Origin: Methylovulum psychrotolerans
Lineage (GTDB): Bacteria > Pseudomonadota > Gammaproteobacteria > Methylococcales > Methylomonadaceae
DNA length: 64,000 bases
Assembly: GCF_002923755.1 (NCBI RefSeq)
Contig: NZ_PGFZ01000014.1
Span: 17,203 to 81,202 of the forward strand
Reading direction: 5' to 3'
The position numbers and the translations under genes are program-made. Of the stretch, positions 17,729 through 26,722 are shown piece by piece (within the stretch, counting starts at the first letter, position 1; each line of letters begins with the position of its first letter). Under the pieces are notes generated by a model. The model had not been told where the DNA came from. It worked only from the letters and a program-made list of their open reading frames with translations, and made no database searches.

Positions 17729-19273
17729 TTAAATCTGCTTCATCGTAATATCCAAAGTGGAAATCCGGTAGGCGATTTGGCGGGGGGTCATGTTCAGCAA
17801 ACGGGCGGCTTTGGCTTGTACCCAACCGCTTTGCTCCAACGCGGCGATGACCCGTTCGCGGTCATCAAGGTTTTCATCATTAAAATCAACGGATGGCAGT
17901 TTTTGCGGCTTGGCGTTCAGTCCGGCTTGTGCGACTACATTTTCCAAGCCGGTATTGACCATCACATCACGGTCGATGCTACCGTTAGGGCTCATAATCG
18001 CCGCCCGCTCCAAGCAGTTGGCCAGTTCCCTGACGTTACCAGGCCAATCATGCTTCATCAGAATACGGATGGCGCTTTCTTTGATCTCCAAAGGCCGCCC
18101 GCCCTGTTGCTCGGAAATGCGGCGCAGCAAAAACTCCGACAGTTCGGGGATATCTTCGCTACGGTCACGCAAAGCCGGCATGTGAATAGGCATGACGTTA
18201 AGACGGTAATATAAATCCTCACGGAATTTGCCTTGGGTTACCTCTTCTTCAAGATTACGGTTGGTCGCGGCAATAATGCGCACATTGACCTTAATGGTTT
18301 GCGACCCGCCGACCCGCTCAAACTCGCCTTCCTGCAGGACCCGCAGTAACTTGGCTTGGAAAGAAGCCGATATTTCGCCAATTTCATCCAAGAATAAAGT
18401 GCCGTTATTGGCCAGTTCAAAGCGGCCTTTGCGTTGGCTGATCGCCCCGCTGAACGCACCTTTCTCATGACCGAACAGTTCCGATTCCAACAAGGTGTCC
18501 GGCAAGGCGGCACAATTGAGTTTGAGGAATGGCCCGCTGGCGCAACCGGAATTGAAATGGATGGCGTTGGCGACCACTTCCTTACCCGTGCCGGATTCGC
18601 CGCGCACTAAGACAGTGGTATTCCATTTGGCGACTTGCCGGATCAGGTCGAACACTTTCAGCATCGGTGGCGAATGGCCGATAATATTCTCAAAGCGGTA
18701 GTTTTTTATCAGTGCCTGTTTAAGCTGGTCGCGCTCGCTTTGCAGATGCAGTTGCTTGCGTTCGATAACCCGCAAGACTTTGACGCTTTGCGCAATCAGG
18801 TTAGCGATCATCTCCAAAAAGCGGGCGCGTTCGCCTAAAAACAAACTGTTATCGGGCTGGGCCGCCAACACGCCAATCGTGTCGCCTTGTTCGATGTAAA
18901 TAGGCGAGCCGATAAACGGCAGTTCCGGGTCATATAAGCCTAAACGGCCTAAGAAACGCGGCTCGTCTGCGACTTTCTCTACCACCAGGGTACTGCCAGC
19001 ATCCAGTATTGCCCCCATTAGGCCTTCACCAGACTGATAACGGATAGGCTGCTTAAGCGGGCTGCTCGCATCGGTGTGTACCACACTGACAATCAGGCTG
19101 TTACTTTCTATTTCCTTAAGGGTGATCATGCCAGAACGCATCCCCGAGCGTTTATGCAACAATTCCAGCACGGCTTGTAATTTGGCGTGCAGATCATGGG
19201 TGCTATTGAGGATTTGGCTGATCAGATACAAGGTATCCAGCTCCGCTTCAATCAGTTGGGTGCGATCAAGCAT
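17729..19273 (-). CDS. nifA: NifA, sigma-54-dependent nitrogen fixation activator
   Basis: A 514-residue enhancer-binding protein: N-terminal GAF domain (about 20-170), AAA+ domain (about 205-430) and a Fis-type helix-turn-helix at the end (VQAKAARLLNMTPRQIAYRI). Walker A is GESGTGKE and Walker B is TLFLDEIGE. The sigma-54 contact loop reads GAFSGA instead of the usual GAFTGA. No CxxxxC pair is seen between the AAA+ and HTH domains, consistent with NifL-controlled rather than oxygen-self-sensing NifA. Its ATG overlaps the nifL stop by one base (TGATG), with GGAGGA inside the end of nifL, so translation is coupled. It should activate the rnf and nif promoters of this window. Confidence 0.96.
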   Translation of the reverse strand: MLDRTQLIEAELDTLYLISQILNSTHDLHAKLQAVLELLHKRSGMRSGMITLKEIESNSLIVSVVHTDASSPLKQPIRYQSGEGLMGAILDAGSTLVVEKVADEPRFLGRLGLYDPELPFIGSPIYIEQGDTIGVLAAQPDNSLFLGERARFLEMIANLIAQSVKVLRVIERKQLHLQSERDQLKQALIKNYRFENIIGHSPPMLKVFDLIRQVAKWNTTVLVRGESGTGKEVVANAIHFNSGCASGPFLKLNCAALPDTLLESELFGHEKGAFSGAISQRKGRFELANNGTLFLDEIGEISASFQAKLLRVLQEGEFERVGGSQTIKVNVRIIAATNRNLEEEVTQGKFREDLYYRLNVMPIHMPALRDRSEDIPELSEFLLRRISEQQGGRPLEIKESAIRILMKHDWPGNVRELANCLERAAIMSPNGSIDRDVMVNTGLENVVAQAGLNAKPQKLPSVDFNDENLDDRERVIAALEQSGWVQAKAARLLNMTPRQIAYRISTLDITMKQI

Positions 19274-20892
19274 CAGATTAGTCCTCCAAGCTCCTGTCTA
19301 TGTAAAGGGAAGCTGATTTTGAAGCGGCAGCCTTGCTCATAATTAGGGTCTATATCAATAAACCCCTGATGTTGGCTGACAATTTCCTTCGCTATCACCA
19401 AGCCCATGCCCGCTTTTTGTCCGCCCATTGCCCGGGTCGTGTAAAAAGGCTCAAAGACTTTACTGCGTTTTTCTACAGGAATGCCCGGCCCTGTATCCTC
19501 AATATGTACATAGATCAGATCGGCATCGGCATAGGTGCTGATTTTTATACGTTGTTCGGTGGAGTTTCCAAAACCGACCGCCTCAATGGCGTTATCTAAT
19601 AATTGGTTGAATAATACCCGCAAACGGCTTTCAGAACCTAAAATATTCGGCAGTTCCGCCAGCGGTTGCCAATGCACGTCAATGCCGTTACTCCAGATAC
19701 GTTGGTCGCTGAGCAATAATACTTCATGAAGAATCTGGTTAAGGTTGACCGGAATGATAGCGGTTTGGAGGATTTCAGGGATACAGTTTTGCATGGTCGC
19801 AATCGCTTCTTCACCCGATTGCTGGATTTGTTGCAAAATTTGCAGCAGTCCAGGATTTTGCCCATCACCTTTGTGCCGTAAAATTTGCTCAGCGGCTTTG
19901 ATTTGATTCATCGGCATGTGGATTTGATGGATAGCCCCCAATAACGTTTCACGGATGCTGCGTACCCGTTCATCTTCGGACATTAAGGTTTTTAAGGTTT
20001 GGATATTCAATTCCTCCATTTGTCGCCGTTGCCGGGTAATGTCGGTAATAGTCAGGATAAGATATTGCTTAGAAGCGTTTTCAAAAAAACTGTCGGCATG
20101 GACTTCGTTTTCCTTAAACCAATTGCCCGCGCAGGAAAACCAGCGCGACCTACGCCCAGCTTTGCCTTCCACCCTGAATTCACGGTTATTAAAACCTTTC
20201 TCGTTCGCTTGCAGGTCTGTCCATAAGCCGCCCATTTCCTCACGCAATAACTGTAAAAAATAGGCGGCAGGCTCACCTTTGTCCAGGTCGCTGACTAGTA
20301 TTTTATAATTGTGATTGTCCAGTATCACCTTGTCTTGATCATCAATGACCACCATGGCAATCGGAGAAGAATTAATCACCGATTCTATCAGTAATTTTTG
20401 GTTAATGACTTTTTTATCCGCTTCATGAGCCTGGGTAATATCATGGTGCATCCCGATATAATGGCTGACCGCACCTTGGGCATTGAGCATAGGCGCGATG
20501 GTCAGGTTGGCTATATAGCGATGCCCTGACTTATGGCGGTTACATAAAGTGCCACGCCAGACTTTTTTGCTGCGGATGGTATGCCATAAGTCGTAGTACA
20601 CCGTTCTGGGTGTGCGTTTGTCGGAGAGTATGGATTCGTTTTTGCCGAGAATATCTTCTGGCTGGTAGCCTGTGACTCTGGAAAACTCTTCATTGACGTA
20701 AAGGATTTTGGCTTTTTTGTCGGTGATGGAAATGGCGATGGGCACTTGCTCCACCGTCTCGACAAACAAGCTGTAAGGCATGGTGCCACCATTAAGGCCA
20801 TCCGCATCGGTAAACAAATCAGGGATCAGTTCGCCAATGACGTTTGCCATATTGGTATGCGCCTGTAAAAACAGTAAAGAGGATTTTTTCAT
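19273..20892 (-). CDS. nifL: NifL, redox- and nitrogen-sensing anti-activator of NifA
   Basis: A 539-residue protein with an FAD-type PAS1 (about 40-150, NEEFSRVTGYQPEDILGKNE, then YIANLTIAPM), a PAS2 (about 165-290), a histidine-kinase-like H region (LLGAIHQIHMPMNQIKAAEQ) and a GHKL ATPase domain (FNQLLDNAIEAV, DTGPGIP, GMGLVIAK). This is the Azotobacter-type NifL layout. NifL binds and inhibits NifA when oxygen or fixed nitrogen is plentiful; the GHKL domain binds ADP rather than acting as a classical kinase. It is the first gene of nifLA and is read from a candidate sigma-54 promoter at 20930-20946, just upstream. Confidence 0.95.
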   Translation of the reverse strand: MKKSSLLFLQAHTNMANVIGELIPDLFTDADGLNGGTMPYSLFVETVEQVPIAISITDKKAKILYVNEEFSRVTGYQPEDILGKNESILSDKRTPRTVYYDLWHTIRSKKVWRGTLCNRHKSGHRYIANLTIAPMLNAQGAVSHYIGMHHDITQAHEADKKVINQKLLIESVINSSPIAMVVIDDQDKVILDNHNYKILVSDLDKGEPAAYFLQLLREEMGGLWTDLQANEKGFNNREFRVEGKAGRRSRWFSCAGNWFKENEVHADSFFENASKQYLILTITDITRQRRQMEELNIQTLKTLMSEDERVRSIRETLLGAIHQIHMPMNQIKAAEQILRHKGDGQNPGLLQILQQIQQSGEEAIATMQNCIPEILQTAIIPVNLNQILHEVLLLSDQRIWSNGIDVHWQPLAELPNILGSESRLRVLFNQLLDNAIEAVGFGNSTEQRIKISTYADADLIYVHIEDTGPGIPVEKRSKVFEPFYTTRAMGGQKAGMGLVIAKEIVSQHQGFIDIDPNYEQGCRFKISFPLHRQELGGLI

Positions 20893-20929
20893 ATGACGGC
20901 CTAGTCTGAAGAAGCTATAGATAATTATT

Positions 20930-20946
20930 AAGCAATTTTAACGCCA
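20930..20946 (-). promoter_or_regulatory. Candidate sigma-54 promoter of nifLA
   Basis: The minus strand reads TGGCGTTAAAATTGCT: GG and GC are separated by exactly 10 bases, as the -24/-12 elements require, and TTGCT is a perfect -12 box. The -24 box deviates from TGGCAC at two bases. The predicted start lies about 25 bases before nifL. NtrC or NifA could be the activator; two NifA-type sites lie about 140-190 bases upstream. Confidence 0.6.
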
Positions 20947-21081
20947 GTAACGGCATGGTGATGGCCATAGCGTAAGCTAGATGGATGACTTTTGGGTGTT
21001 TGTCAAGCAGATAAGCTTGCCAGTCTTGCCCCCTATTACTCTGCCCTTACTTGCACAATTATTCAAGCACTACTTATAGTT

Positions 21082-21097
21082 TGTCGGGTTTGCGACA
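21082..21097. promoter_or_regulatory. NifA upstream activator sequence (distal to rnf)
   Basis: TGT-CGGGTTTGCG-ACA fits the TGT-N10-ACA consensus exactly, and the flanking bases extend the palindrome (TTTGTC / GACAAA). It lies about 108 bases upstream of the rnf -24 box. Confidence 0.75.
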
Positions 21098-21122
21098 AAA
21101 ACTTTCTTTCCGTCTTGTCCGG

Positions 21123-21138
21123 TGTCCTACTTAGAACA
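21123..21138. promoter_or_regulatory. NifA upstream activator sequence (proximal to rnf)
   Basis: TGT-CCTACTTAGA-ACA, a second exact TGT-N10-ACA match, sits 41 bases from the first and about 67 bases upstream of the rnf -24 box, a normal enhancer distance. Confidence 0.7.
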
Positions 21139-21203
21139 GCTGAACCCTGCCCATTATCAGGCTTATGTAGCTGTTTAGCGGAGCAAATGGAGTTTTAACC
21201 CTA

Positions 21204-21220
21204 TTGGCATGGTTACTGCT
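21204..21220 (+). promoter_or_regulatory. Candidate sigma-54 promoter of the rnf operon
   Basis: TTGGCATGGTTACTGCT contains GG and GC exactly 10 bases apart. TGGCAT differs from TGGCAC at one base, and CTGCT from TTGCT at one. The predicted start is about 30 bases before the rnfA GTG. Two NifA sites upstream support it. Confidence 0.7.
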
Positions 21221-21260
21221 TTTAATTAAGCAAAGCCCTATCAATCGTCTGGACACTACA

Positions 21261-21842
21261 GTGAGTGAATATCTGCTTCTTCTATTAGGCACAGCATTGG
21301 TGAACAACGTCGTGCTGGTCAAATTTCTAGGTTTATGCCCGTTTATGGGGGTGTCGAAAAAACTCGATTCCGCTTTAAGCATGGGGTTGGCGACGACTTT
21401 TGTGCTGACCTTGGCGGCCATGACCAGTTGGTTATTGGAACATTTTATCTTAGCGCCGCTGCATATTGAATTTTTGCGCATCTTAGCCTTTATTTTGGTG
21501 ATCGCCGCCGTCGTACAGTTTACCGAAATGGTTGTGCATAAGACTTCACCCGTACTCTATCAGATTTTAGGCATTTTTTTGCCGCTGATCACCACTAATT
21601 GTGCGGTATTGGGCGTGGCGTTACTGAATGTGCAAGAGCAATACGGTTTTATGCAAAGCCTGATTTTCGGTTTCGGCTCCGCCCTAGGCTTTACCTTGGT
21701 GATGGTGTTGTTTGCAGGCTTACGCGAGCGTCTTGCTGTGATGGCCGTTCCGGTATTGTTTGCCGGCACCCCTATCGCCTTTATCACCGCCGGGATATTA
21801 TCTTTGGCTTTTATGGGCTTTGCAGGGCTTTATACTAAATGA
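21261..21842 (+). CDS. rnfA: Rnf electron transport complex subunit RnfA
   Basis: A 193-residue membrane protein with six predicted helices, starting [20 protein letters not shown] and the strongly conserved [14 protein letters not shown]. The GTG at 21261 is chosen because all relatives start at this point; a TTG at 21204 in frame falls inside the sigma-54 promoter and is rejected. RnfA and RnfE form the symmetrical membrane core of the ion-pumping NADH:ferredoxin oxidoreductase, and a conserved Cys (GLCPF) contributes to a membrane Fe-S centre. It is the first gene of rnfABCDGEH. In diazotrophs Rnf supplies reduced ferredoxin or flavodoxin to nitrogenase. Confidence 0.95.
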   Translation: MSEYLLLLLGTALVNNVVLVKFLGLCPFMGVSKKLDSALSMGLATTFVLTLAAMTSWLLEHFILAPLHIEFLRILAFILVIAAVVQFTEMVVHKTSPVLYQILGIFLPLITTNCAVLGVALLNVQEQYGFMQSLIFGFGSALGFTLVMVLFAGLRERLAVMAVPVLFAGTPIAFITAGILSLAFMGFAGLYTK

Positions 21843-21876
21843 GTACACCGTCAACAAAAAGCGACAGGAAAACAGC

Positions 21877-22431
21877 ATGTATGTGTTATACGCCATTGTC
21901 AGTTTGACTTTATTGGGGCTGGTGTTAGGCCTTGCGTTGGGGATTGCCGGCAAATATTTAAAAGTTGAGAGCAGTCCGCTGGTGGATGAGCTGGAAGCCA
22001 TGTTGCCCGGTTCGCAATGCGGGCAATGCGGCTTCCTTGGTTGCCGTCCCGCTGCCGAAGCCTTGGCGGAAGGTAATGCGCCGGCGACCATTTGCCCGCC
22101 CGGCGGCAGTACCTTAGCCGAACAGATTGCGGCACTTTTGGGCTTGGATCTGGATTTAAGCGCGGTCAAAGAACCGGAATTGCTGGTCGCTAGAGTCAGT
22201 GAAGCCACCTGCACGGGCTGTACCCGTTGCTTTAAGGTTTGCCCCACCGATGCCATTGTCGGTGCCCCGAAACAAATCCATGCCGTGGTTGCCGATGCCT
22301 GCATAGGCTGTAAAAAATGTGTTGAGGTCTGTCCAACCGAATGCCTGCAAATGCACCCGATCGAAATCACGTTGCGTAATTGGCGCTGGGCTAAGCCCAC
22401 CATCAACCCTGCGGGTAACGCCTTATGTTAA
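21877..22431 (+). CDS. rnfB: Rnf complex Fe-S subunit RnfB
   Basis: 184 residues: one N-terminal membrane helix (VSLTLLGLVLGLALGIAG), then the [4Fe-4S] four-cysteine domain (GSQCGQCGFLGC ... ATICPPGG) and two ferredoxin clusters (CTGCTRCFKVCP, CIGCKKCVEVCP). RnfB passes electrons to soluble ferredoxin or flavodoxin on the cytoplasmic face. The ATG at 21877 has AGGAAA upstream; earlier in-frame codons would overlap rnfA. The end overlaps rnfC by seven bases. Confidence 0.95.
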   Translation: MYVLYAIVSLTLLGLVLGLALGIAGKYLKVESSPLVDELEAMLPGSQCGQCGFLGCRPAAEALAEGNAPATICPPGGSTLAEQIAALLGLDLDLSAVKEPELLVARVSEATCTGCTRCFKVCPTDAIVGAPKQIHAVVADACIGCKKCVEVCPTECLQMHPIEITLRNWRWAKPTINPAGNALC

Positions 22432-23912
22432 GCTTCTTTACCAAAGCGCGTATCCGTGGTGGTGTCCATGCCGAAGAACACAAAGCCATTACGGCGACCC
22501 AAGCTATCGTCACTGGTTTCCCGTTGCCGAAAACACTGTATATTCCCCTCCAGCAACACGTCGGCAAACCTGCCGAACCGCTGATTAGGGTAGGCGAACA
22601 GGTTTTGAAAGGGCAATTGCTTGCCTACAGCCAAGGCTTGATCTCTGCCCCTGTCCACGCGCCCAGTTCCGGGGTGATTCTGGATGTCAATGACTACCCT
22701 GCCCCGCACCCGTCCGCTCTGCCTATCCGCATGATTGTACTGGAAACCGATGGCAAGGATCAATGGCTGGAGCTACCTGCCGTGGCTGACCCGTTCCAGT
22801 TAGCCCCCGAAGACATCAGCTTGCGGGTGGGGGCGGCCGGCATTGTCGGCTTGGGCGGGGCAACGTTCCCGACTGCCGTCAAGCTGAATATGGGGCGGGA
22901 AAACCATATCGACACATTGATTATCAACGGTGCGGAATGCGAACCCTATTTAAGCTGTGATGACCGTTTGATGCAGGAGCGTAGTGACCAGATCATTGAC
23001 GGGGTGCGGCTGATGCTGCACGGCATGGAAACCGGGCAGGCGATAGTGGCGATTGAAGATAATAAACCGCAAGCTTTTAATGCTATGCTGGCATCGGCGC
23101 AGGCTTATCCTAAAATTACCGTGATACAAATCCCTACCCGTTATCCTATGGGCTGGGATAGGCAACTAATCGGTTATGTGACAGGCCGCGAAGTGCCGGT
23201 AGGTTCACGTTCTTCAGAAGTCGGCGTAACCATCCATAATGTCGGCACCGCTTATGCTACGCATAAAGCGATACGCTATGGCCAGCCTTTGGTTAGCCGG
23301 GTACTGACCGTCTCCGGCGGCGCGGTGGGGCGGCCTATGAATGTGGAAGTGCCTTTGGGGACATTAATCTCCGAAGTGTTTGACTTTTGCGGTGTCGATG
23401 CCCGGCAGACCGCCCGTATCATTATGGGTGGCCCCATGATGGGCGACGCCTTGCCGCATACTGGCTTGCCGACCGTCAAAGCCACCAGCGGCCTGTTGGC
23501 CCTAACTGCTAGCGAGCTTAAAGATACCGATGAACAACCGTGTATCCGTTGCGCCAGTTGCGTCAGCGTCTGTCCTGCTGGATTGCGGCCTTTAGATATG
23601 GCGAATAATATCCGCGTCAACCAACTGGATGCCGCTGTTGATATAGGCCTGAAAGACTGTATCAGTTGCGGTTGCTGCTCCTATATTTGCCCGTCCAATA
23701 TCCCTTTGGTGCAGTATTTTAAATATGCGTCCGGCGAAGTCGCCGCCCGGCAACAAGCCCAACACAAGTCTGAACAAACTAAACGCCTGATGGAAGCGCG
23801 TAACACCCGTCTGGAGCGTATCGCCGAGAAACAGCGCGAAGAAGAACAGGCGCGTATCGCCGCCAAATTGGAACGGGAACGCCTGAAAGCCGAGCAGGAG
23901 GCCAGCGTATGA
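22425..23912 (+). CDS. rnfC: Rnf complex NADH-binding Fe-S subunit RnfC
   Basis: 495 residues. The N-terminal part (RGGVHAEEHKAIT) leads into the NADH/FMN-binding Rossmann-like domain (AAGIVGLGGATFPTAVKL, INGAECEPYLSCDDRLM), the SLBB-like region, and two [4Fe-4S] motifs near 370-430 (CIRCASCVSVCPAGL and CISCGCCSYICPSNI). A charged, coiled C-terminal tail (RLERIAEKQREEEQARI) is shorter than in enterobacterial RsxC. RnfC exchanges electrons with NAD(H). It overlaps both neighbours, so the operon is translationally coupled. Confidence 0.95.
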   Translation: MLSFFTKARIRGGVHAEEHKAITATQAIVTGFPLPKTLYIPLQQHVGKPAEPLIRVGEQVLKGQLLAYSQGLISAPVHAPSSGVILDVNDYPAPHPSALPIRMIVLETDGKDQWLELPAVADPFQLAPEDISLRVGAAGIVGLGGATFPTAVKLNMGRENHIDTLIINGAECEPYLSCDDRLMQERSDQIIDGVRLMLHGMETGQAIVAIEDNKPQAFNAMLASAQAYPKITVIQIPTRYPMGWDRQLIGYVTGREVPVGSRSSEVGVTIHNVGTAYATHKAIRYGQPLVSRVLTVSGGAVGRPMNVEVPLGTLISEVFDFCGVDARQTARIIMGGPMMGDALPHTGLPTVKATSGLLALTASELKDTDEQPCIRCASCVSVCPAGLRPLDMANNIRVNQLDAAVDIGLKDCISCGCCSYICPSNIPLVQYFKYASGEVAARQQAQHKSEQTKRLMEARNTRLERIAEKQREEEQARIAAKLERERLKAEQEASV

Positions 23913-24982
23913 TGATACTCAGCAAACCTAACAGCGGTGCCCACATTGGCGCTAACAGAAGTGTCCGCCAGATTATGTGGCAAGTCATCTTGGCCTTATC
24001 GCCCGCCACCGTCTTTGGGCTGTGGTGTTTTGGCTGGCCTGCCCTCAACCTGTTTATCATTACCGTCACCTCAGCACTATTTTTTGAAGCGTTCTGTATC
24101 CGCTTGCAAGGCCGGGCGGCTAAGCCCGTGCTGATGGACGGCTCGGCATTACTGACCGGATGGCTGTTGGCGATGACCTTGCCGCCGTGGGCGCCGTGGT
24201 GGATAGGTGTGGTCGGTTCCGGGCTCGCCATCATTTTAGGCAAGCAAGTCTATGGCGGCTTGGGGCAGAATTTGTTTAATCCGGCGATGTTGGCGCGGGT
24301 GGCCCTGTTAATTTCCTTCCCTATTGAAATGACCACTTGGGCGAACGTTTCGCCGCTGTTCTTTAGTCATTCGCCGGGGCTGGCCGAGAGCTGGCATATC
24401 ACTTTTTCAGGGTTGGATAATCTGGACGCTTACACCGGGGCGACCACCCTAGGCTATATTAAAACGGAATTTTCGCAAAACCGCGTTTTAGCGGACATTA
24501 TGCAAGATTATTCGCCGATTCTGAGCTTTATTGGCTGGAGCCGTGGCAGCTTGGGCGAAGCCTCAACGCTATTGCTGGCTTTAGGCGGTATCTGGTTGAT
24601 CCGCGCCAAAATCATCACTTGGCATATTCCGGTGGCCTTACTGGCGACTGTCACCGTCTTGGCCAGTATTTTCCATTTGGCCGATAGCCAACATTATATC
24701 AGCCCCTTTGTGCATCTGAATTCGGGGGCAATGATGTGTGTGGCTTTTTTCATCGCCACCGATTATGTCACCTCTCCTAACACCGCTACCGGGCAATTGG
24801 TGTTTGGCGCGGGTTGCGGCTTATTGATTTTCGTTATCCGCACTTGGGGCGCGTATCCCGAAGGCGCCGGGTTTGCGGTGTTGCTGATGAATTCGGCGAC
24901 CCCGCTGATCGACCACTATATCCGCCCGCGCATTTACGGACGTGACCGCAAAGGCAAGCCGCTGGAAATCCCCAAACCGTAA
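23909..24982 (+). CDS. rnfD: Rnf complex membrane flavoprotein RnfD
   Basis: 357 residues with about nine to ten membrane helices. The site of covalent FMN attachment is the Thr in DAYTGATTLG (family pattern S/T-G-A-T). The segment GQNLFNPAMLARVALLISFP and the DYVTSPNTATGQL loop are typical of the RnfD/NqrB family. RnfD takes part in coupling electron flow to ion movement. It overlaps rnfC by four bases (ATGA). Confidence 0.95.
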   Translation: MMILSKPNSGAHIGANRSVRQIMWQVILALSPATVFGLWCFGWPALNLFIITVTSALFFEAFCIRLQGRAAKPVLMDGSALLTGWLLAMTLPPWAPWWIGVVGSGLAIILGKQVYGGLGQNLFNPAMLARVALLISFPIEMTTWANVSPLFFSHSPGLAESWHITFSGLDNLDAYTGATTLGYIKTEFSQNRVLADIMQDYSPILSFIGWSRGSLGEASTLLLALGGIWLIRAKIITWHIPVALLATVTVLASIFHLADSQHYISPFVHLNSGAMMCVAFFIATDYVTSPNTATGQLVFGAGCGLLIFVIRTWGAYPEGAGFAVLLMNSATPLIDHYIRPRIYGRDRKGKPLEIPKP

Positions 24983-25010
24983 CGTCCCCCTTGCTGACAG
25001 AGCGCACACC

Positions 25011-25721
25011 ATGAAACCAGAACCCTCCCTGACCGAACGCCTCACCGTGCAAGCCGCTTACTATTGGGAGTGGCTAAAGCGTTGGCTGGAACCTGCGCAC
25101 TTGGCACAGTTACGGCCTTTGCTGACTTTTCAAACCGGCATCTTGGCAGGTTTTGCATTGCTTGCCAGTGTGTTGTTGGGTTTGACCAATTGCAGCACCC
25201 AAGACTTGATCCAACAGCGCTTGGACGATGATTTAAAAGCCTCGTTGGCCGAAGTGCTGCCTGCCGACATGTACGATAATAACCTGCTGCAAGACACCAA
25301 GACCATCCCGTCCGACACCTACAATATCGCCGCGAATGAGACTTTGGTGTATCTGGCGAAAAAATCCGGCAAAGTCACCGCCGTTTGTTTCAAGCTGACC
25401 GCCCCCGACGGTTATTCAGGGGCAATCAACATGATTATGGGCATAGACCGCGACGGCGCTGTCTTAGGTGTGCGTGTCTTAAGCCATAAAGAAACGCCGG
25501 GCTTAGGCGATAAAATAGAAGTCGGCAAATCCAATTGGATACTCGACTTTGTCGGGCGTTCTTTAGAAAACCTGAACGCCGCACAATGGGCTGTAAAAAA
25601 AGATGGTGGCGTGTTCGATCAATTTGCCGGTGCCACCATCACCCCGCGCAAATCCGTCCAAGCTATTTATCGTGGCCTGCAATTGTTTAAAGCCCACCAA
25701 GCAGAACTTATTAACCCTTAA
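25011..25721 (+). CDS. rnfG: Rnf complex periplasmic flavoprotein RnfG
   Basis: 236 residues. One membrane anchor (TGILAGFALLASVLLGL) is followed by a periplasmic FMN-binding domain with the covalent FMN motif GATIT (FAGATITPRKSVQAI) near 207-215 and the conserved HKETPGLGDKIE. The ATG at 25011 is preferred over an in-frame start inside rnfD. RnfG carries electrons through the periplasmic side of the complex. Confidence 0.94.
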   Translation: MKPEPSLTERLTVQAAYYWEWLKRWLEPAHLAQLRPLLTFQTGILAGFALLASVLLGLTNCSTQDLIQQRLDDDLKASLAEVLPADMYDNNLLQDTKTIPSDTYNIAANETLVYLAKKSGKVTAVCFKLTAPDGYSGAINMIMGIDRDGAVLGVRVLSHKETPGLGDKIEVGKSNWILDFVGRSLENLNAAQWAVKKDGGVFDQFAGATITPRKSVQAIYRGLQLFKAHQAELINP

Positions 25722-25736
25722 GTCGAGGACTAGGCC

Positions 25737-26426
25737 ATGTTTCTATCAGAAAACTACCGAAAAATCGCCAGCGACGGTATATGGAACAATAATATCGTCT
25801 TCGGGCAAAACTTGGCCTTATGTCCGCTGTTGGCGGTCACAGGAACGGCGACGAATGGCTTAGGCATGGGGTTGGCGACCCTGGTGGTCATTACCGCCTC
25901 GAACGGGCTGATTTCCCTGACCCGCCATTTAATTCCCAGCGAAATCCGCATCCCGATTTTTGTCTTGCTGATTGCCGCCTTAGTGACGCTGGTGGATATT
26001 TTAATGAACGCCTGGGCGCATGAGTTGTATAAGGTGCTAGGCTTATTTATTGCCTTGATCGTTACCAACTGCGCCCTATTAGGCCGTGCCGAGGCCTTTG
26101 CTTCCAAACAACCTGTCAAAGAGTCCTTATGGGATGGCCTAATGATGGGCTTAGGTTTCACGCTGGTGTTGGTCGCCTTAGGGGCGGTGCGGGAAATCAG
26201 TTCGGCAGGTACTTTATTCGCCCATGCCTCGGTTTTGCTGGGCGAATCGTTCCGGTTTTTGGAAGTGACGGTCATCTCCGACTATAAAGGTTTTTTACTG
26301 ATGGCCTTACCGCCCGGCGGCTTTATTATGCTGGCGTTTTTAATTGTCGGCAAACGCCTGATTGACCAAAAGCTTGCGCAAAGAAAAGTGCCTGCCGAGG
26401 TGTTAACCCCAGCGATTATTGATTAA
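25737..26426 (+). CDS. rnfE: Rnf complex membrane subunit RnfE
   Basis: 229 residues, six helices, paralogous to RnfA (NIVFGQNLALCPLLAVTGTA with the membrane Cys, and IVTNCALLGRAEAFASK). With RnfA it forms the inverted membrane core. It follows rnfG by 15 bases and precedes rnfH by 11, in the same operon. Confidence 0.95.
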   Translation: MFLSENYRKIASDGIWNNNIVFGQNLALCPLLAVTGTATNGLGMGLATLVVITASNGLISLTRHLIPSEIRIPIFVLLIAALVTLVDILMNAWAHELYKVLGLFIALIVTNCALLGRAEAFASKQPVKESLWDGLMMGLGFTLVLVALGAVREISSAGTLFAHASVLLGESFRFLEVTVISDYKGFLLMALPPGGFIMLAFLIVGKRLIDQKLAQRKVPAEVLTPAIID

Positions 26427-26437
26427 GAGGTGCCATT

Positions 26438-26698
26438 ATGAATGTCGGAGTCTGTTACGCCGAAGTGGATAGGCAATTATGGATGCGTTTGGAAGTACCC
26501 GAACACAGTACCGTTGAAGAAGCCATTAACTTGTCGGGCGTATTAAAACTTTATCCAGAAATAAACTTAGCCACCCAAAAAGTCGGCATCTTCGGCAAAA
26601 TCGCCACCCTGAGTACGCCTGTACAAGATGGTGACCGTGTAGAAATCTATCGGCCTATCACCGCCGACCCGCAACAAGTGCAGCGGCGGCGACGTTAG
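26438..26698 (+). CDS. rnfH: RnfH, small ubiquitin-like protein of the Rnf operon
   Basis: 86 residues of the RnfH/UPF0125 family: NVGVCYAEVDRQLWMRLEVP, VEEAINLSG, then KVGIFGKIATLSTPVQDGDR and VEIYRPITADPQQVQRRRR. The fold is a MoaD/ThiS-like beta-grasp without the terminal di-glycine. Its molecular role in Rnf assembly is not settled. It is the last gene of the operon. Confidence 0.93.
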   Translation: MNVGVCYAEVDRQLWMRLEVPEHSTVEEAINLSGVLKLYPEINLATQKVGIFGKIATLSTPVQDGDRVEIYRPITADPQQVQRRRR

Positions 26699-26722
26699 TT
26701 TTTGCTTACTTTAAGCGAAAAA
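26699..26722 (+). terminator. Candidate terminator after rnfH
   Basis: TTTTTGCTTA and TAAGCGAAAAA form a hairpin immediately after the rnfH stop with a one-base bulge. It is AU-rich and lacks a long U-tail, so support is moderate. The remaining ~250 bases before the cytochrome gene show no other recognisable element. Confidence 0.4.

Noticed and set aside
21204..21260. Longer RnfA starting at the TTG at 21204
   Set aside because: The added residues are not part of RnfA, and the TTG falls in the sigma-54 promoter; the GTG at 21261 matches the family start.
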